DNA of 64,000 bases from Protaetiibacter intestinalis (GCF_003627075.1 NZ_CP032630.1:1550001-1614000); one strand, 5' to 3'; positions 1 to 8,430 are shown, counted from the stretch's first letter. Numbers and translations are program-made. The notes: generated from the sequence alone by a model not told the origin.

Positions 1-17
1 CCTCTCGGTGCCGCGCC

Positions 18-746
18 TCAGAAGACGTCGGGCGACGGCGTCGACGCCCAGCGGATGGTGACATCCGCGTGGCGGTCGAAGCGGTACCCGGAGCCGCGCA
101 CGGTGCGCACGATGTCCTCGTAGGCGCCGAGCTTGGAGCGCAGCCGCCGCACGTGCACGTCGATCGTGCGCTCGTTCGGGGTCTCCTCGTCGCCGCCGTC
201 CGACCACAGGGTCGAGATGATCTCGGCGCGGTCGATCGTGCGCCCCTCGCGCAGCACGAGGAACTGCAGCAGCTCGAACTCCTTGTAGGTGAGCGGCGCG
301 ATCTCGCCGTCGAGCTGTACGCGCTTGCGGGAGATGTCGATCACGACACCGCCCTTCGGCTCCGGCGGCTCGGCGGGGGCGACCGTCTGGCGGTGCTTGG
401 CGAGCGCGGCCGGGTCCTGCAGGGCGAGGCGCACGACCTCGACGTCGCGGCCGCCCGCACCCTGCGGGGCGAGCGCCACGGCGGCGTAGGTCTCGGCATC
501 CGGCACGAGGTCGGCCACGGTGCGCTTGAGGGCCTCCACGAGCTGCGGCAGCGAGACGCCGGCGCCGAGCGCCTTCAGCTCGTCGACGCCCACGTAGAGG
601 GCGAAGCCGCGCGCCTCGGTGCCCTCGGGCACGGCGCGGATGCGCGGACGCTCGGGCTCCGCCACGGGTGCCGGGCGGGGCGCGATGCGCGGGGCGGGGT
701 AGGAGCGGGTCTGGGGACGGAGGGTGTCGAGGGTGGCGAGAGACAT
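18..746 (-). CDS. Winged-helix (OmpR/PhoB-type) transcriptional regulator
   Basis: A 242-aa protein whose C-terminal third (about residues 134-228) is an OmpR/PhoB winged helix: LTYKEFELLQFL, then ERTIDVHVRRLRSKLG and VRTVRGSGYRF. The N-terminal part is not a recognisable receiver domain (no phospho-acceptor Asp context), so this is not a classical response regulator; residues 47-115 look like a separate alpha/beta fold of unknown role. I chose ATG 746 because AAGGA lies 9 nt upstream. An in-frame ATG at 857 would add 37 low-complexity residues and has no good RBS. A Cys-rich leader ORF (885-986) lies just upstream and may control expression. Target genes are not apparent. Confidence 0.8.
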   Translation of the reverse strand: MSLATLDTLRPQTRSYPAPRIAPRPAPVAEPERPRIRAVPEGTEARGFALYVGVDELKALGAGVSLPQLVEALKRTVADLVPDAETYAAVALAPQGAGGRDVEVVRLALQDPAALAKHRQTVAPAEPPEPKGGVVIDISRKRVQLDGEIAPLTYKEFELLQFLVLREGRTIDRAEIISTLWSDGGDEETPNERTIDVHVRRLRSKLGAYEDIVRTVRGSGYRFDRHADVTIRWASTPSPDVF

Positions 747-884
747 GTCGTCGAATCCTTGCGAGGTGTCGGCGGCCGCATCGGAGGCGGCGGGCCGGGA
801 GTTGTCGAAGCGGGAGACGCCATCCGGATCGGAACCGGACGTCGGGGAGTTCACCATGCGGGGTTCACTCGGGCGAGGGGCGGC

Positions 885-986
885 CTAGGCGCACATTCGA
901 CAACACATGACCGAGCGCACCGGCATCATCATGCCGGCGTTCCCGAGGGCCTCGAAGGAGGTCGTGGGGCGCGCGTGAACGGTCAT
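885..986 (-). CDS. Putative 33-aa Cys-rich leader peptide (uORF)
   Basis: This short ORF starts with ATGACCGTTCAC at 986 and ends with TAG at 885-887. The peptide ends in VMCCRMCA, so three of its last six residues are Cys. It sits 7 nt after a CACACT -10 box that is 18 nt from a perfect TTGACA, exactly where a leaderless message would start. Its stop is 27 nt before the upstream ATG candidate of the winged-helix gene. Cys-rich leader ORFs in actinobacteria are known to act as cysteine-responsive attenuators, but assigning that role here is inference. It could be non-functional, but the promoter geometry argues otherwise. Confidence 0.5.
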   Translation of the reverse strand: MTVHARPTTSFEALGNAGMMMPVRSVMCCRMCA

Positions 987-993
987 GCCTGCC

Positions 994-1023
994 AGTGTGT
1001 GCCAGCGTTACGCCGCGTGTCAA
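994..1023 (-). promoter_or_regulatory. Promoter of leader ORF / winged-helix regulator
   Basis: On the minus strand TTGACA (1018-1023) is followed by an 18-nt spacer and CACACT (994-999), then 7 nt to the ATG at 986. The predicted transcription start coincides with the leader ORF start codon. The rest of the gene-poor stretch 747-1057 is the leader ORF and its short link to the regulator; I see nothing else in it. Confidence 0.55.
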
Positions 1024-1057
1024 CCGCGACGGAACGTGTCGTAACAGAAGGAAAGAC

Positions 1058-1690
1058 TCACACCAGCCCGTAGAGGCGGTCGCCCGCGTCGCCGAGGCCG
1101 GGCACGATGTAGCCCTTCTCGTTGAGCCGCTCGTCGAGTGCGCCGACCACGACGGTCACCTCGCGGCCCTCGGTCGCCTTGCGCACGGCCTCGATGCCCT
1201 CGGGGGCCGCGATGAGGCACACGGCGGTCACGTCGACCGCGCCGCGCTGGAACAGGAACTCGATCGCCGCGCCGAGCGAGCCGCCCGTGGCGAGCATGGG
1301 GTCGAGGATGAAGCACTGGCGGTTCGAGAGGTCGTCGGGCAGCCGCTCGGCGTAGGTCGTGGGCTGCAGGGTCTCCTCGTCGCGCACCATGCCGAGGAAG
1401 CCGACCTCCGCGGTCGGGACGAGCTTGACCATGCCCTCCAGCATCCCGAGGCCGGCGCGCAGGATCGGCACGACGAGCGGCTTCGGCTCGGCGATCGCGA
1501 GGCCCGTGGTCTCGGCGACGGGCGTCTGCACGGTGACGGGGGTGGTGCGCACGTTGCGGGTCGCCTCGTAGGCGAGCAGCGTCACGAGCTCTTCGGCGAG
1601 GGCCCGGAAGACGGGCGACGGGGTGCGCTCGTCGCGCAGCACCGTCAGCTTGTGGGTGATCAGCGGATGGTCGGCCACATGCACTCGCAT
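1058..1690 (-). CDS. upp: Uracil phosphoribosyltransferase
   Basis: A 210-aa pyrimidine salvage enzyme converting uracil and PRPP to UMP in the cytosol. Length and motifs are typical: [13 protein letters not shown] in the middle, the PRPP-binding loop as [16 protein letters not shown], and the uracil-binding end [16 protein letters not shown]. The start is ATG 1690; a TAGATT -10 box 7 nt upstream suggests a leaderless mRNA. The gene is divergent from tadA with only 12 bp between the start codons. Confidence 0.97.
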   Translation of the reverse strand: MRVHVADHPLITHKLTVLRDERTPSPVFRALAEELVTLLAYEATRNVRTTPVTVQTPVAETTGLAIAEPKPLVVPILRAGLGMLEGMVKLVPTAEVGFLGMVRDEETLQPTTYAERLPDDLSNRQCFILDPMLATGGSLGAAIEFLFQRGAVDVTAVCLIAAPEGIEAVRKATEGREVTVVVGALDERLNEKGYIVPGLGDAGDRLYGLV

Positions 1691-1703
1691 AGGCTTCAAT
1701 CTA
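1690..1703. promoter_or_regulatory. Ultra-compact bidirectional leaderless promoter (upp/tadA)
   Basis: On the plus strand TAGGCT (1690-1695) is 7 nt before the tadA ATG (1703). On the minus strand TAGATT (1698-1703) is 7 nt before the upp ATG (1690). Each -10 box touches the other gene's start codon, so the whole spacer is promoter. Seen directly; activity is inferred. Confidence 0.6.
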
Positions 1704-2173
1704 TGCCCTCGGGAGCCGATGAGGAGGCGATGCGCCTCGCCCTCGCGGAGGCGGAGCTCGCGCTCGGCTCGGGGGATGTGCCGGTCGGGGCGGTCGTGCT
1801 CGACCGCGACGGCACGGTGCTCGCGGTGGGACGCAACGAGCGCGAGGCGCACGGCGACCCGACCGCGCACGCCGAGGTGGTGGCGATCCGGCGGGCGGCC
1901 CAGGTGCGCGGCGACTGGCACCTGGACGGCACGACGCTCGTCGTGACGCTCGAGCCGTGCGTCATGTGCGCGGGCGCGATCCTCGCCGCCCGGATCCCGC
2001 GCGTCGTGTTCGGCGCCTGGGACGAGAAGGCGGGCGCCGCCGGCAGCGTGCACGACCTGCTGCGCGACCGCGCGCTGCCGGTGCGTGCCGAGGTGGTGCC
2101 GGGCGTGCTCGAGGCCGAGTGCGCCGCCCCGTTGCGCGCGTTCTTCGAGAACGCCCGCGCCTCCGAACTCTGA
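1703..2173 (+). CDS. tadA: tRNA adenosine(34) deaminase TadA
   Basis: A 156-aa zinc deaminase that makes inosine at the wobble position of tRNA-Arg(ACG). The catalytic motif [11 protein letters not shown] gives one zinc ligand and the general-base Glu, and PCVMCAGAI supplies the two Cys ligands. The start at ATG 1703 is supported by the TAGGCT -10 box at leaderless spacing. An internal ATG at 1730 is possible, but the AGGAGG before it is only 2 nt away. The C-terminal FFENAR region is typical of TadA. Confidence 0.93.
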   Translation: MPSGADEEAMRLALAEAELALGSGDVPVGAVVLDRDGTVLAVGRNEREAHGDPTAHAEVVAIRRAAQVRGDWHLDGTTLVVTLEPCVMCAGAILAARIPRVVFGAWDEKAGAAGSVHDLLRDRALPVRAEVVPGVLEAECAAPLRAFFENARASEL

Positions 2174-2177
2174 GGCG

Positions 2178-2531
2178 TCAGCGCCAGAGGACGGCGACGA
2201 GCACGTTGATGACGGCCATGCCGCCCGCGGCGTGGAAGAACGGCTTCACCTTGCCGCCGCGCCGCTGCGCGACGAACGCGCCGATCGCGGCGATCAGCAC
2301 CACGAGCGCGATGCCCAGCTTGACCGCGATCTTGACCATGTTCACGTCGTGCCCGGCGCCCTCGGCGACGCCCACGAGCGCGACCCCCGTCACCACCTGG
2401 GTGATCGCGCCGGCCAGCACGAGGTCGGTGCGGATTCCCTCGTTCGCCCGCAGCTGCACGAAGAAGGTGCCGATGATGAGGGCGAGGCCGAAGATGTGCA
2501 GGGCGAGCAGGATGCCGTGCAGGATGTCCAT
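2178..2531 (-). CDS. Small integral membrane protein, unknown function
   Basis: A 117-aa protein with four predicted membrane helices (roughly residues 1-22, 38-58, 66-88 and 99-116) and few charged residues. No catalytic motif is visible. It lies 24 nt after the CDF transporter gene on the same strand and is probably co-transcribed with it. I do not recognise a named family. Confidence 0.7.
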   Translation of the reverse strand: MDILHGILLALHIFGLALIIGTFFVQLRANEGIRTDLVLAGAITQVVTGVALVGVAEGAGHDVNMVKIAVKLGIALVVLIAAIGAFVAQRRGGKVKPFFHAAGGMAVINVLVAVLWR

Positions 2532-2555
2532 GATCCGGGTCCGTTCCGCGCGGGC

Positions 2556-3515
2556 TCAGTCCGCGCTCTTGATGACGATCGCGTCGGTCGAGGGGTGCTC
2601 GTCGCGCGCCACGTAGATGTCGGGTTCGAGGTAGATCACGCGCGCCGCGGGCACCGCCGCGCGCACGTCCTTCTCGATCGCGTCGATCGCGGTGGCGATC
2701 TCGGCGGCGCGGGTCGCCTTCGGTACCGCGATCTTGGCCGCCACCATGAGCTCGTCGGGGCCGAGGTAGAGGGTCTTCATGTGGATGACGGCCTCCACCT
2801 GCGGGTGGCCGTTGAACGCCGCCAGGATCTTGGCGACGACGTCGGGCTCGGCGCCCTCGCCGACCAGCAGGCTCTTCGTCTCGACGCCGAGGATGATCGC
2901 GACGAGCACGAGCAGCACGCCGATCGCGATCGTGCCGACGCCGTCCCACACGTTGTCGCCCGTGACGATCGTGAGCGTCACGCCGGCGAGCGCGAACACG
3001 AGGCCGGTGAGCGCCGCGACGTCCTCGAGCAGCACGACGGGGAGCTCCGGCTGCTTCGCCCGGCGCACGAACTGCACCCAGCTCTGACGCCCGCGGGCGG
3101 GGTTCGACTCCTTCACCGCGGTGCGCAGCGAGAAGCCCTCGAGCAGGATCGCGATGCCGAGCACGAGGATCGGCAGCCACGCGTTCTCGAGCGGGTGCGG
3201 GTGGGTCAGCTTGTCGATGCCCTCGTAGATGGAGAACACGCCGCCGACCGAGAACAGGATGATCGACACGACGAAGGCGTAGACGTAGCGCTCGCGGCCG
3301 TAGCCGAAGGGATGCTCCGCATCCGCCGCCTTCTTCGCCTTGCGTCCGCCGAGCAGCAGCAGCAGCTGGTTGCCCGAGTCGGCGACCGAGTGCACGCCCT
3401 CGGCGAGCATCGAGCTCGAGCCGGAGAAGAACCAGGCCACGAACTTCGTGATCGCGATGCCCAGGTTCGCCAGGAACGCCGCGATGATCGCCTTCGTACC
3501 GCCGGAGGAGCTCAT
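2556..3515 (-). CDS. Cation diffusion facilitator (CDF) family transporter
   Basis: A 319-aa inner-membrane divalent-cation antiporter with about six helices and a cytosolic C-terminal domain (from about residue 215). The metal-site helix II reads EGVHSVADSGNQ. The helix V counterpart reads LLEDVAALTG, with Glu where many zinc CDFs have His, as in the SLC30A9-like branch. The metal is therefore uncertain (Zn, Mn or Fe). It starts at ATG 3515 with a TAGAAT -10 box 6 nt upstream, divergent from proC. Confidence 0.88.
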   Translation of the reverse strand: MSSSGGTKAIIAAFLANLGIAITKFVAWFFSGSSSMLAEGVHSVADSGNQLLLLLGGRKAKKAADAEHPFGYGRERYVYAFVVSIILFSVGGVFSIYEGIDKLTHPHPLENAWLPILVLGIAILLEGFSLRTAVKESNPARGRQSWVQFVRRAKQPELPVVLLEDVAALTGLVFALAGVTLTIVTGDNVWDGVGTIAIGVLLVLVAIILGVETKSLLVGEGAEPDVVAKILAAFNGHPQVEAVIHMKTLYLGPDELMVAAKIAVPKATRAAEIATAIDAIEKDVRAAVPAARVIYLEPDIYVARDEHPSTDAIVIKSAD

Positions 3516-3521
3516 GCCTCG

Positions 3522-3531
3522 ATTCTAGGAT
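3522..3531. promoter_or_regulatory. Overlapping back-to-back -10 boxes (CDF gene / proC)
   Basis: The minus-strand TAGAAT (3522-3527) is 6 nt from the CDF ATG and the plus-strand TAGGAT (3526-3531) is 7 nt from the proC ATG. The two boxes share the central TA, so both polymerases would melt the same bases. This implies leaderless transcripts and possible mutual exclusion. Confidence 0.6.
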
Positions 3532-3538
3532 GTGGCGT

Positions 3539-4363
3539 ATGACGACCCTTCCGTCCCTCGCCGTGCTGGGCGCCGGTTCGATGGCCGGGGCCATCGTGCG
3601 CGGCCTGATCGCCTCCGGCGTCGACCCGGCATCCGTGGCCGTGTCGACCCGCAGCACCGCCTCGGCCGAGGCGTGGCGGGCGGAGGGCGTGCGTGCGGTC
3701 GCCCTCGAGGACGACCCGGATGCCAACGCCGCGGTCGTCGCGGGCGCCGGCCTCGTGCTGCTCGGCGTCAAGCCCGCCATGGTGCCCGACACCCTGCGCG
3801 AGGTGGCGGGCGCGCTCGCCCCGGATGCCGTGGTGGTGAGCGTCGCGGCGGGCGTGACGACCGCGACGATGGAGTCGCTCGTGCCGAACCCCGTCATCCG
3901 CTCGATGCCGAACACGCCCGCGCTCGTGCGCCGCGCCGTCACCGGGGTGGCCGCCGGCTCGCGCGCGGGGGAGGCCGAGCTCGCCCTCGCCCGCGCCCTG
4001 TTCTCGGCGGTCGGCGCGGTCGTCGAGCTGCCCGAGGAGCAGATCGACGCGCTCTCGGCGATCTCGGGCTCGGGTCCCGCGACGATCTACTTCCTCGTCG
4101 AGAAGCTCACCGAGACCGCCGAGCGGCTCGGGTTCGACCACGACGACGCGCGCCTGCTGGCCGAGCAGACGCTCATCGGCTCCGCGTACCTGCTCGAGTC
4201 GACGGGCGAGGAGCCCGCCGAGCTGCGCCGCCGCGTGACGAGCCCGAAGGGCACCACCGAGCGCATCATCGCCGTGCTCGACGAGGCGCAGCTGACCGAC
4301 GTCTTCGAGCGCGCCGCCGAGGCCGCGATCGCCCGCGCGAGGGAGCTCGCCGCGGGCGCCTGA
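3539..4363 (+). CDS. proC: Pyrroline-5-carboxylate reductase
   Basis: A 274-aa NAD(P)H enzyme for the last step of proline synthesis. The N-terminal Rossmann motif is VLGAGSMAGAIVRG. The P5CR signature region near the C-terminus includes SGSGPATIYFLVEKL and TSPKGTTERII. ATG 3539 was preferred over the in-frame ATG 3530 because the latter lies inside the -10 box; 3539 fits leaderless initiation and the usual N-terminus. Confidence 0.95.
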   Translation: MTTLPSLAVLGAGSMAGAIVRGLIASGVDPASVAVSTRSTASAEAWRAEGVRAVALEDDPDANAAVVAGAGLVLLGVKPAMVPDTLREVAGALAPDAVVVSVAAGVTTATMESLVPNPVIRSMPNTPALVRRAVTGVAAGSRAGEAELALARALFSAVGAVVELPEEQIDALSAISGSGPATIYFLVEKLTETAERLGFDHDDARLLAEQTLIGSAYLLESTGEEPAELRRRVTSPKGTTERIIAVLDEAQLTDVFERAAEAAIARARELAAGA

Positions 4364-4394
4364 CGGCACGGACCCGCCAACTCGTCCCTCCGCT

Positions 4395-4551
4395 TTTCGC
4401 AACTCAGGAACACCCGCGGAATCCGTGGTCTCCCGCCTCGTTACGGCGGTTTCTCCTGAGTTGCGAACGCCGCCGGGTTCGCAACTCAGGAGGAATGCGT
4501 CGCAGCGCCGTCATGGGATGCGGAACCGGCGGATGTTCCTGAGTTGCGAAA
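4395..4551. repeat. Nested inverted-repeat element between proC and ktrA-like gene
   Basis: Four copies of a core CGCAACTCAGGA lie in alternating orientation. The outer pair 4395-4412 and 4534-4551 are perfect 18-bp inverted complements. The inner pair 4450-4468 and 4477-4495 form a 16-bp stem around an 8-nt loop. The 157-bp unit has no ORF. It resembles a MITE or REP-type palindromic element; it could also act as a terminator for the two convergent genes. Confidence 0.7.
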
Positions 4552-4556
4552 CCGGA

Positions 4557-4592
4557 GGGACGGGTAGCGGAACGGGGACGGGTAGCGGAACG
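4557..4592. repeat. 18-bp tandem duplication
   Basis: Two exact head-to-tail copies of GGGACGGGTAGCGGAACG directly follow the nested inverted repeat. A third partial unit (GAGACGG) trails. The region is non-coding. Confidence 0.75.
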
Positions 4593-4622
4593 GAGACGGC
4601 AGGTTCGCCGTCTCGCGACGCG

Positions 4623-5294
4623 CTACGACTGCAGGGCGGCGAACTTCTCCAGGTCGGGCGTCGAACCCGAGGCGATGATGAGGTCGTGGTTCGAGATCAC
4701 CGTCTCGGGCGTCGCGTAGGTGAAGTCCTTGCCCGGGCTCTTCACGCCCACCACGGTGATGCCGTACTTCTGCCGCACGTGCGAGTCGGCGAGGCTGAGG
4801 CCCCGGATGGGCTTCGGCGGGTACATCTTCACGATCGCGAAGCCGTCGTCGAACTCGATGAAGTCGATCATCCGGCCCGAGACGAGGTGCGCGACGCGCT
4901 CGCCCGCCTCCGCCTCCGGGTAGATGACGTGGTTCGCGCCGATGCGGCTGAGGATCTTGCCGTGCGACTGGCTGACCGCCTTCGCCCAGATCTGCGGGAT
5001 CTTGAGGTCGACGAGGTTCGCCGTGATGAGCACGCTCGACTCGACCGAGGAGCCGACCGCGACGACCGCGATCTGGAAGTCCTCGGCGCCGATCTGCCGC
5101 AGCGCGTCGATCGAGCGCGCATCCGCCTGCACGGCGTGCGTGACGCGCTCCGACCACTTCTGCACGAGCACCATGTCCTCGTCGACGGCGAGCACGTCGC
5201 GGTCGAGCCGCTGCAGCTGGCCCGCGGTCGCGGCGCCGAAGCGGCCGAGGCCGATCACGAGCACGGGGGCGTCGTGGGCGATCTTCTCAACCAA
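4623..5294 (-). CDS. KtrA/TrkA-type K+ uptake regulatory subunit
   Basis: A 223-aa cytosolic gating ring protein. It has an N-terminal RCK_N Rossmann fold (LVIGLGRFGAATAGQL, acidic VDED at the end of beta 2) and a C-terminal RCK_C domain (about residues 140-220). It binds nucleotides and opens the partner channel. Its ATG overlaps the stop of the channel gene (ATGGTTGA, 5287-5294), showing translational coupling. Confidence 0.92.
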   Translation of the reverse strand: MVEKIAHDAPVLVIGLGRFGAATAGQLQRLDRDVLAVDEDMVLVQKWSERVTHAVQADARSIDALRQIGAEDFQIAVVAVGSSVESSVLITANLVDLKIPQIWAKAVSQSHGKILSRIGANHVIYPEAEAGERVAHLVSGRMIDFIEFDDGFAIVKMYPPKPIRGLSLADSHVRQKYGITVVGVKSPGKDFTYATPETVISNHDLIIASGSTPDLEKFAALQS

Positions 5295-6714
5295 CGATGG
5301 GCCTCTCCTCGGGGCGACGGAACAGCTGCCGCCGGATCGACGCCGCGAGGGCCGCGGCGAGTGTCACTGTACCGATGCGGCCGAAGAACATGGTCGCGGC
5401 CAGGATGTACTGGGTCGGCTCGCTCGCGGACTGGGTGAACCCGGTGGAGAGCCCGCAGGTGGCGAACGCGCTGATGACGTCGAACAGCACGTAGTCAAGC
5501 GGCGCGTCGTCGTTGATGAACATGATCGTGATGGTCGCGGCGGCGACGATCGTCGCGCCCCACAGCACGACCGAGACGGCCAGGCGCAGCACGTCCGCCG
5601 GGATCCGGCGCCCGTAGGCCTCCATGTCGTCGTTGCCGCGCGCCTCCGCGAACGCCGCGAGGAAGAGGATCGCGAGGGTCGTGACCTTGATGCCGCCGGC
5701 CGTGGAGGCGGAGCCGCCGCCCACGAACATGAGCATGTCGGTCACGAGCAGGCTCGAGCCGTCGAGGTGGCCCATGTCGACCGTCGAGAAGCCGCCGGAG
5801 CGCGTCATCGACGACAGGAACAGGCTGTTCAGGATGCGGTCGCCGAGCCCCATCCCGGCCATCGTGTCGGGGTTGTTCCACTCGAGCGTGAAGTACGCGA
5901 TCGTCCCGCCGAGCAGCAGCAGCGCGAAGGTGATGAGGGTGAGCTTCACGTGCAGCGACCAGCGGTGCGGATGCCGCAGGTTCTTCTTGAGCACGTAGAT
6001 GACGGGGAAGCCGATGGCGCCGAAGGTGACGCCGATCATGAGCGCCCCGAGGAACCACCAGTCGTTCGCGAAGGGCAGGATGCCCTCCGGCGCGGGCGAG
6101 AAGCCCGTGTTGGTGAAGGCCATCGCCGAGAAGTAGATCGACTCCCAGAGCGCCGTCGGCCACGGGGTGCCGGCGATGAGCAGCCGCGGGAAGATGAGCG
6201 CCGCGACGGCGAGCTCGATGACGAGCACGCTCACGGCGACGGTGGCGAGCAGGTTGCCCGTCTCGCCGAGCCGCACCGCCTGCCCCTCGGAGACCGGACC
6301 GCGGCGGATGCGCAGCGGGTTGGCGTCGCTCGCGGCGAGGAGCTTCTGCCGCAGTCCCAGTTTGCGGCTGATGACGAGGCCGAGGATCGAGGCGACCGTC
6401 AGCACGCCGATGCCGCCGATCTCGACGCCCACGAACACCAGCACGTGGCCGAACGGCGACCAGTAGGTGGCCATGTCGACCGTCGACAGACCCGTCACGC
6501 AGATGACCGAGATCGCCGTGAACAGGGCGTCGACGAACGGGGCGCGCATGCCGGAGCTGGTCGCGACGGGCAGCGAGAACAGCACCGTGAACAGGGCGAC
6601 GAGCGTCGCGAACACGGCGATCGCGAAGCGCGCGGGCGTGACGGTGGCGAAGTCGCCCAGCTTGTCGAGGACGCGCGCCGCGAGCGGATCGCGCTGCACC
6701 GGCTTGGTGCGCAT
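5287..6714 (-). CDS. KtrB/TrkH-family K+ uptake channel subunit
   Basis: A 475-aa membrane protein with four pore-like repeats; selectivity-loop regions include AISVICVTGLST, AFTNTGFSP, SMTRSGGFSTVDM and AFATCGLSTGF. It forms the Na+- or proton-linked K+ pathway gated by the downstream KtrA-like protein. ATG 6714 follows GGAGGGGG. The cytosolic N-terminus is short (about 25 residues). Confidence 0.93.
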   Translation of the reverse strand: MRTKPVQRDPLAARVLDKLGDFATVTPARFAIAVFATLVALFTVLFSLPVATSSGMRAPFVDALFTAISVICVTGLSTVDMATYWSPFGHVLVFVGVEIGGIGVLTVASILGLVISRKLGLRQKLLAASDANPLRIRRGPVSEGQAVRLGETGNLLATVAVSVLVIELAVAALIFPRLLIAGTPWPTALWESIYFSAMAFTNTGFSPAPEGILPFANDWWFLGALMIGVTFGAIGFPVIYVLKKNLRHPHRWSLHVKLTLITFALLLLGGTIAYFTLEWNNPDTMAGMGLGDRILNSLFLSSMTRSGGFSTVDMGHLDGSSLLVTDMLMFVGGGSASTAGGIKVTTLAILFLAAFAEARGNDDMEAYGRRIPADVLRLAVSVVLWGATIVAAATITIMFINDDAPLDYVLFDVISAFATCGLSTGFTQSASEPTQYILAATMFFGRIGTVTLAAALAASIRRQLFRRPEERPIVG

Positions 6715-6785
6715 CCGTCCCCCTCCGCTGTTCCTCGTCGGACCGGGTCATGGTACTCCCGGGGCTGCCTGGCTAGTCTGTCGGA

Positions 6786-7238
6786 ATGGCCGACATCTTC
6801 GACGTCCTCGCGGATGGGACCCGCCGCGAGATCCTCCGACAGCTGCTCGAGAGCCGGGGCGAGCTCGCCGTCGGCGATCTCGTCACCGAGTTGGGGATCG
6901 CCCAGCCGACCGTCTCGAAGCACCTGAAGGTGCTGCGCGAGCACGGGCTGGTGGGGGTGCGCGAGGAGGGCCAGCACCGCTACTACCACCTCGACGCGAG
7001 CCCGCTCGAGGAGATCGAGGTGTGGCTCGAGCCGTTCACCGACTTCACGGTGGGCACCGACGAGAACGGCGCGACGACCGTCTACGCCGCGTGGGCGGGT
7101 GCCGAGTTCGGCGGCCGTCTGGGCCGCACCGCCGCCGAGACGGCGAACGTCGCGCGCGTCGCCTTCGAGACCGCACAGGAGAAGCTCGAGGGCGCCCGCA
7201 AGGTGGTCACCGAGAAGCTCCCGAAGCGCCGCAAGTAG
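6786..7238 (+). CDS. ArsR-type winged-helix transcriptional regulator
   Basis: A 150-aa protein. The HTH domain fills residues 1-75, with LADGTRREILRQLLE and the recognition helix PTVSKHLKVLREHGLV, then a beta wing. No metal-binding Cys is present, so it is a non-metal ArsR-like regulator. The C-terminal half is a basic helix (to KLPKRRK). A TAGTCT -10 box sits 6 nt before ATG 6786. It is divergent from the Ktr operon. Confidence 0.88.
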   Translation: MADIFDVLADGTRREILRQLLESRGELAVGDLVTELGIAQPTVSKHLKVLREHGLVGVREEGQHRYYHLDASPLEEIEVWLEPFTDFTVGTDENGATTVYAAWAGAEFGGRLGRTAAETANVARVAFETAQEKLEGARKVVTEKLPKRRK

Positions 7239-7253
7239 TCGCGGCGTCCGCCC

Positions 7254-8285
7254 TCACCGCTCGGCGAGGGTCTCGTGGATGCGGCGCAGGTCCTCCAGCA
7301 GCGATCCGACCAGGATCCAGTGGCCGGATGACGGCGCCGCGATGACGAGCGGCGCGGTGAGCGCCGGCAGGCTCTCGGTCGGCGGATCCGCGGGGTCGGG
7401 GTTGGTGCGCCGCACGACGCGGCGCACGTCGTGCGCGGCGCGGCCGAGCTGCTCGGCGATCGCCCGTGTCGTCGGTTCGGCGCCGAGGCTCGGCTCGTAG
7501 CGGTCGTAGACGGCGCGCGTCATGCCGATCACCTGGGTGACGATCGGCGCGAGGCGCGCGAGTGTCCCCTCCAGCTGCTGCAGTTCCTCGCGCCGCCGGC
7601 GGGCGCGCGGGTTGAGGGTGAGCGACTCGGCACCGGAGGCGATGGCCTCCGTCGCCGACTGCACCATGGGGCGCATGAGCCGCGCCGTGATCATGAGCTC
7701 CTCGAGCTGTGCGGGCGACTGCGGCGCGGTGAGCGCGGCCGCCAGCCGGTCGAGCGAGGCAGCGACCTCGCCGCCCAGCGCGTCGACCGCGCGCTGTGCG
7801 GGGGCGATCGCCACGGGCGGCACGAACACGAGGTTCACGACGAAGCCGATGAGCGCGCCGATGAGGGTCTCGAGCACCCGATCGACCGCGTAGCCGGGCG
7901 TCGCGGCCCCGAGCGAGAGCACGAGCAGCGCACTGATCGCGACCTGGTTCGAGGTGCCGGTCGTCATCCGCAGCAGCCAGGCGACCGCGAGCGCGGCCGC
8001 CACCGCGACCAGCACGACCCAGGTCGCCTGCCCGAACAGCAGGGCGAGCACGGAGGCGATGACGACGCCCGCGACGACGCCCACCGAGCGCTCGACGCCC
8101 TTCGCGACCGACTGGTTGAGGCTCGGCTGCACGACGAGCAGGGCGGCGATCGCGGCGAACACCGGCAGCGGGCCCGGGATCAGCCACCCCGCGAGGAGCC
8201 AGGCGACGGCCGTCGCGACGGCCGACTTCGCGACCTGCAGCAGCGGTTGGCGTCTCGTCGCGCGGAAGGTCTCGATCACCCTCAT
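7254..8285 (-). CDS. FUSC-family (aromatic acid exporter-like) membrane protein
   Basis: A 343-aa protein. The N-terminal 160 residues hold about five to six membrane helices with the FUSC-like stretch FAAIAALLVVQPSLNQSV. The C-terminal half is cytosolic and helical, rich in Arg and Leu. The family includes exporters of aromatic acids and fusaric acid; substrate here is unknown. ATG 8285 was chosen because the upstream extension (to 8432) is Cys/Arg-rich non-membrane sequence with no family likeness. Confidence 0.8.
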   Translation of the reverse strand: MRVIETFRATRRQPLLQVAKSAVATAVAWLLAGWLIPGPLPVFAAIAALLVVQPSLNQSVAKGVERSVGVVAGVVIASVLALLFGQATWVVLVAVAAALAVAWLLRMTTGTSNQVAISALLVLSLGAATPGYAVDRVLETLIGALIGFVVNLVFVPPVAIAPAQRAVDALGGEVAASLDRLAAALTAPQSPAQLEELMITARLMRPMVQSATEAIASGAESLTLNPRARRRREELQQLEGTLARLAPIVTQVIGMTRAVYDRYEPSLGAEPTTRAIAEQLGRAAHDVRRVVRRTNPDPADPPTESLPALTAPLVIAAPSSGHWILVGSLLEDLRRIHETLAER

Positions 8286-8369
8286 GACCCCAGCGTCCCA
8301 CGCCGGAGCCGCGACCCCCATCCGCGCGGTAGACACGCCCTCACGGGAACCTCTAGCCTGTGGCTGAGC

Positions 8370-8386
8370 ACTCCTGTCACAGGAGT
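8370..8386. promoter_or_regulatory. Perfect 17-bp palindrome upstream of BldC-like gene
   Basis: ACTCCTGTCACAGGAGT reads the same on both strands around one central base. It lies 45 nt upstream of the BldC-like start and 10 nt after a possible TAGCCT -10 box (8354-8359), where an operator would block transcription. The binding protein is unknown; self-binding is possible. Confidence 0.4.
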
Positions 8387-8430
8387 CACACCACCCACAC
8401 AGGCGACAGAGGCACGGTACCGAGGCACCC

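Noticed and set aside
1703..1735. ATG 1730 as the tadA start because AGGAGG precedes it
   Set aside because: Spacing of 2 nt is too short, and ATG 1703 fits a leaderless promoter.
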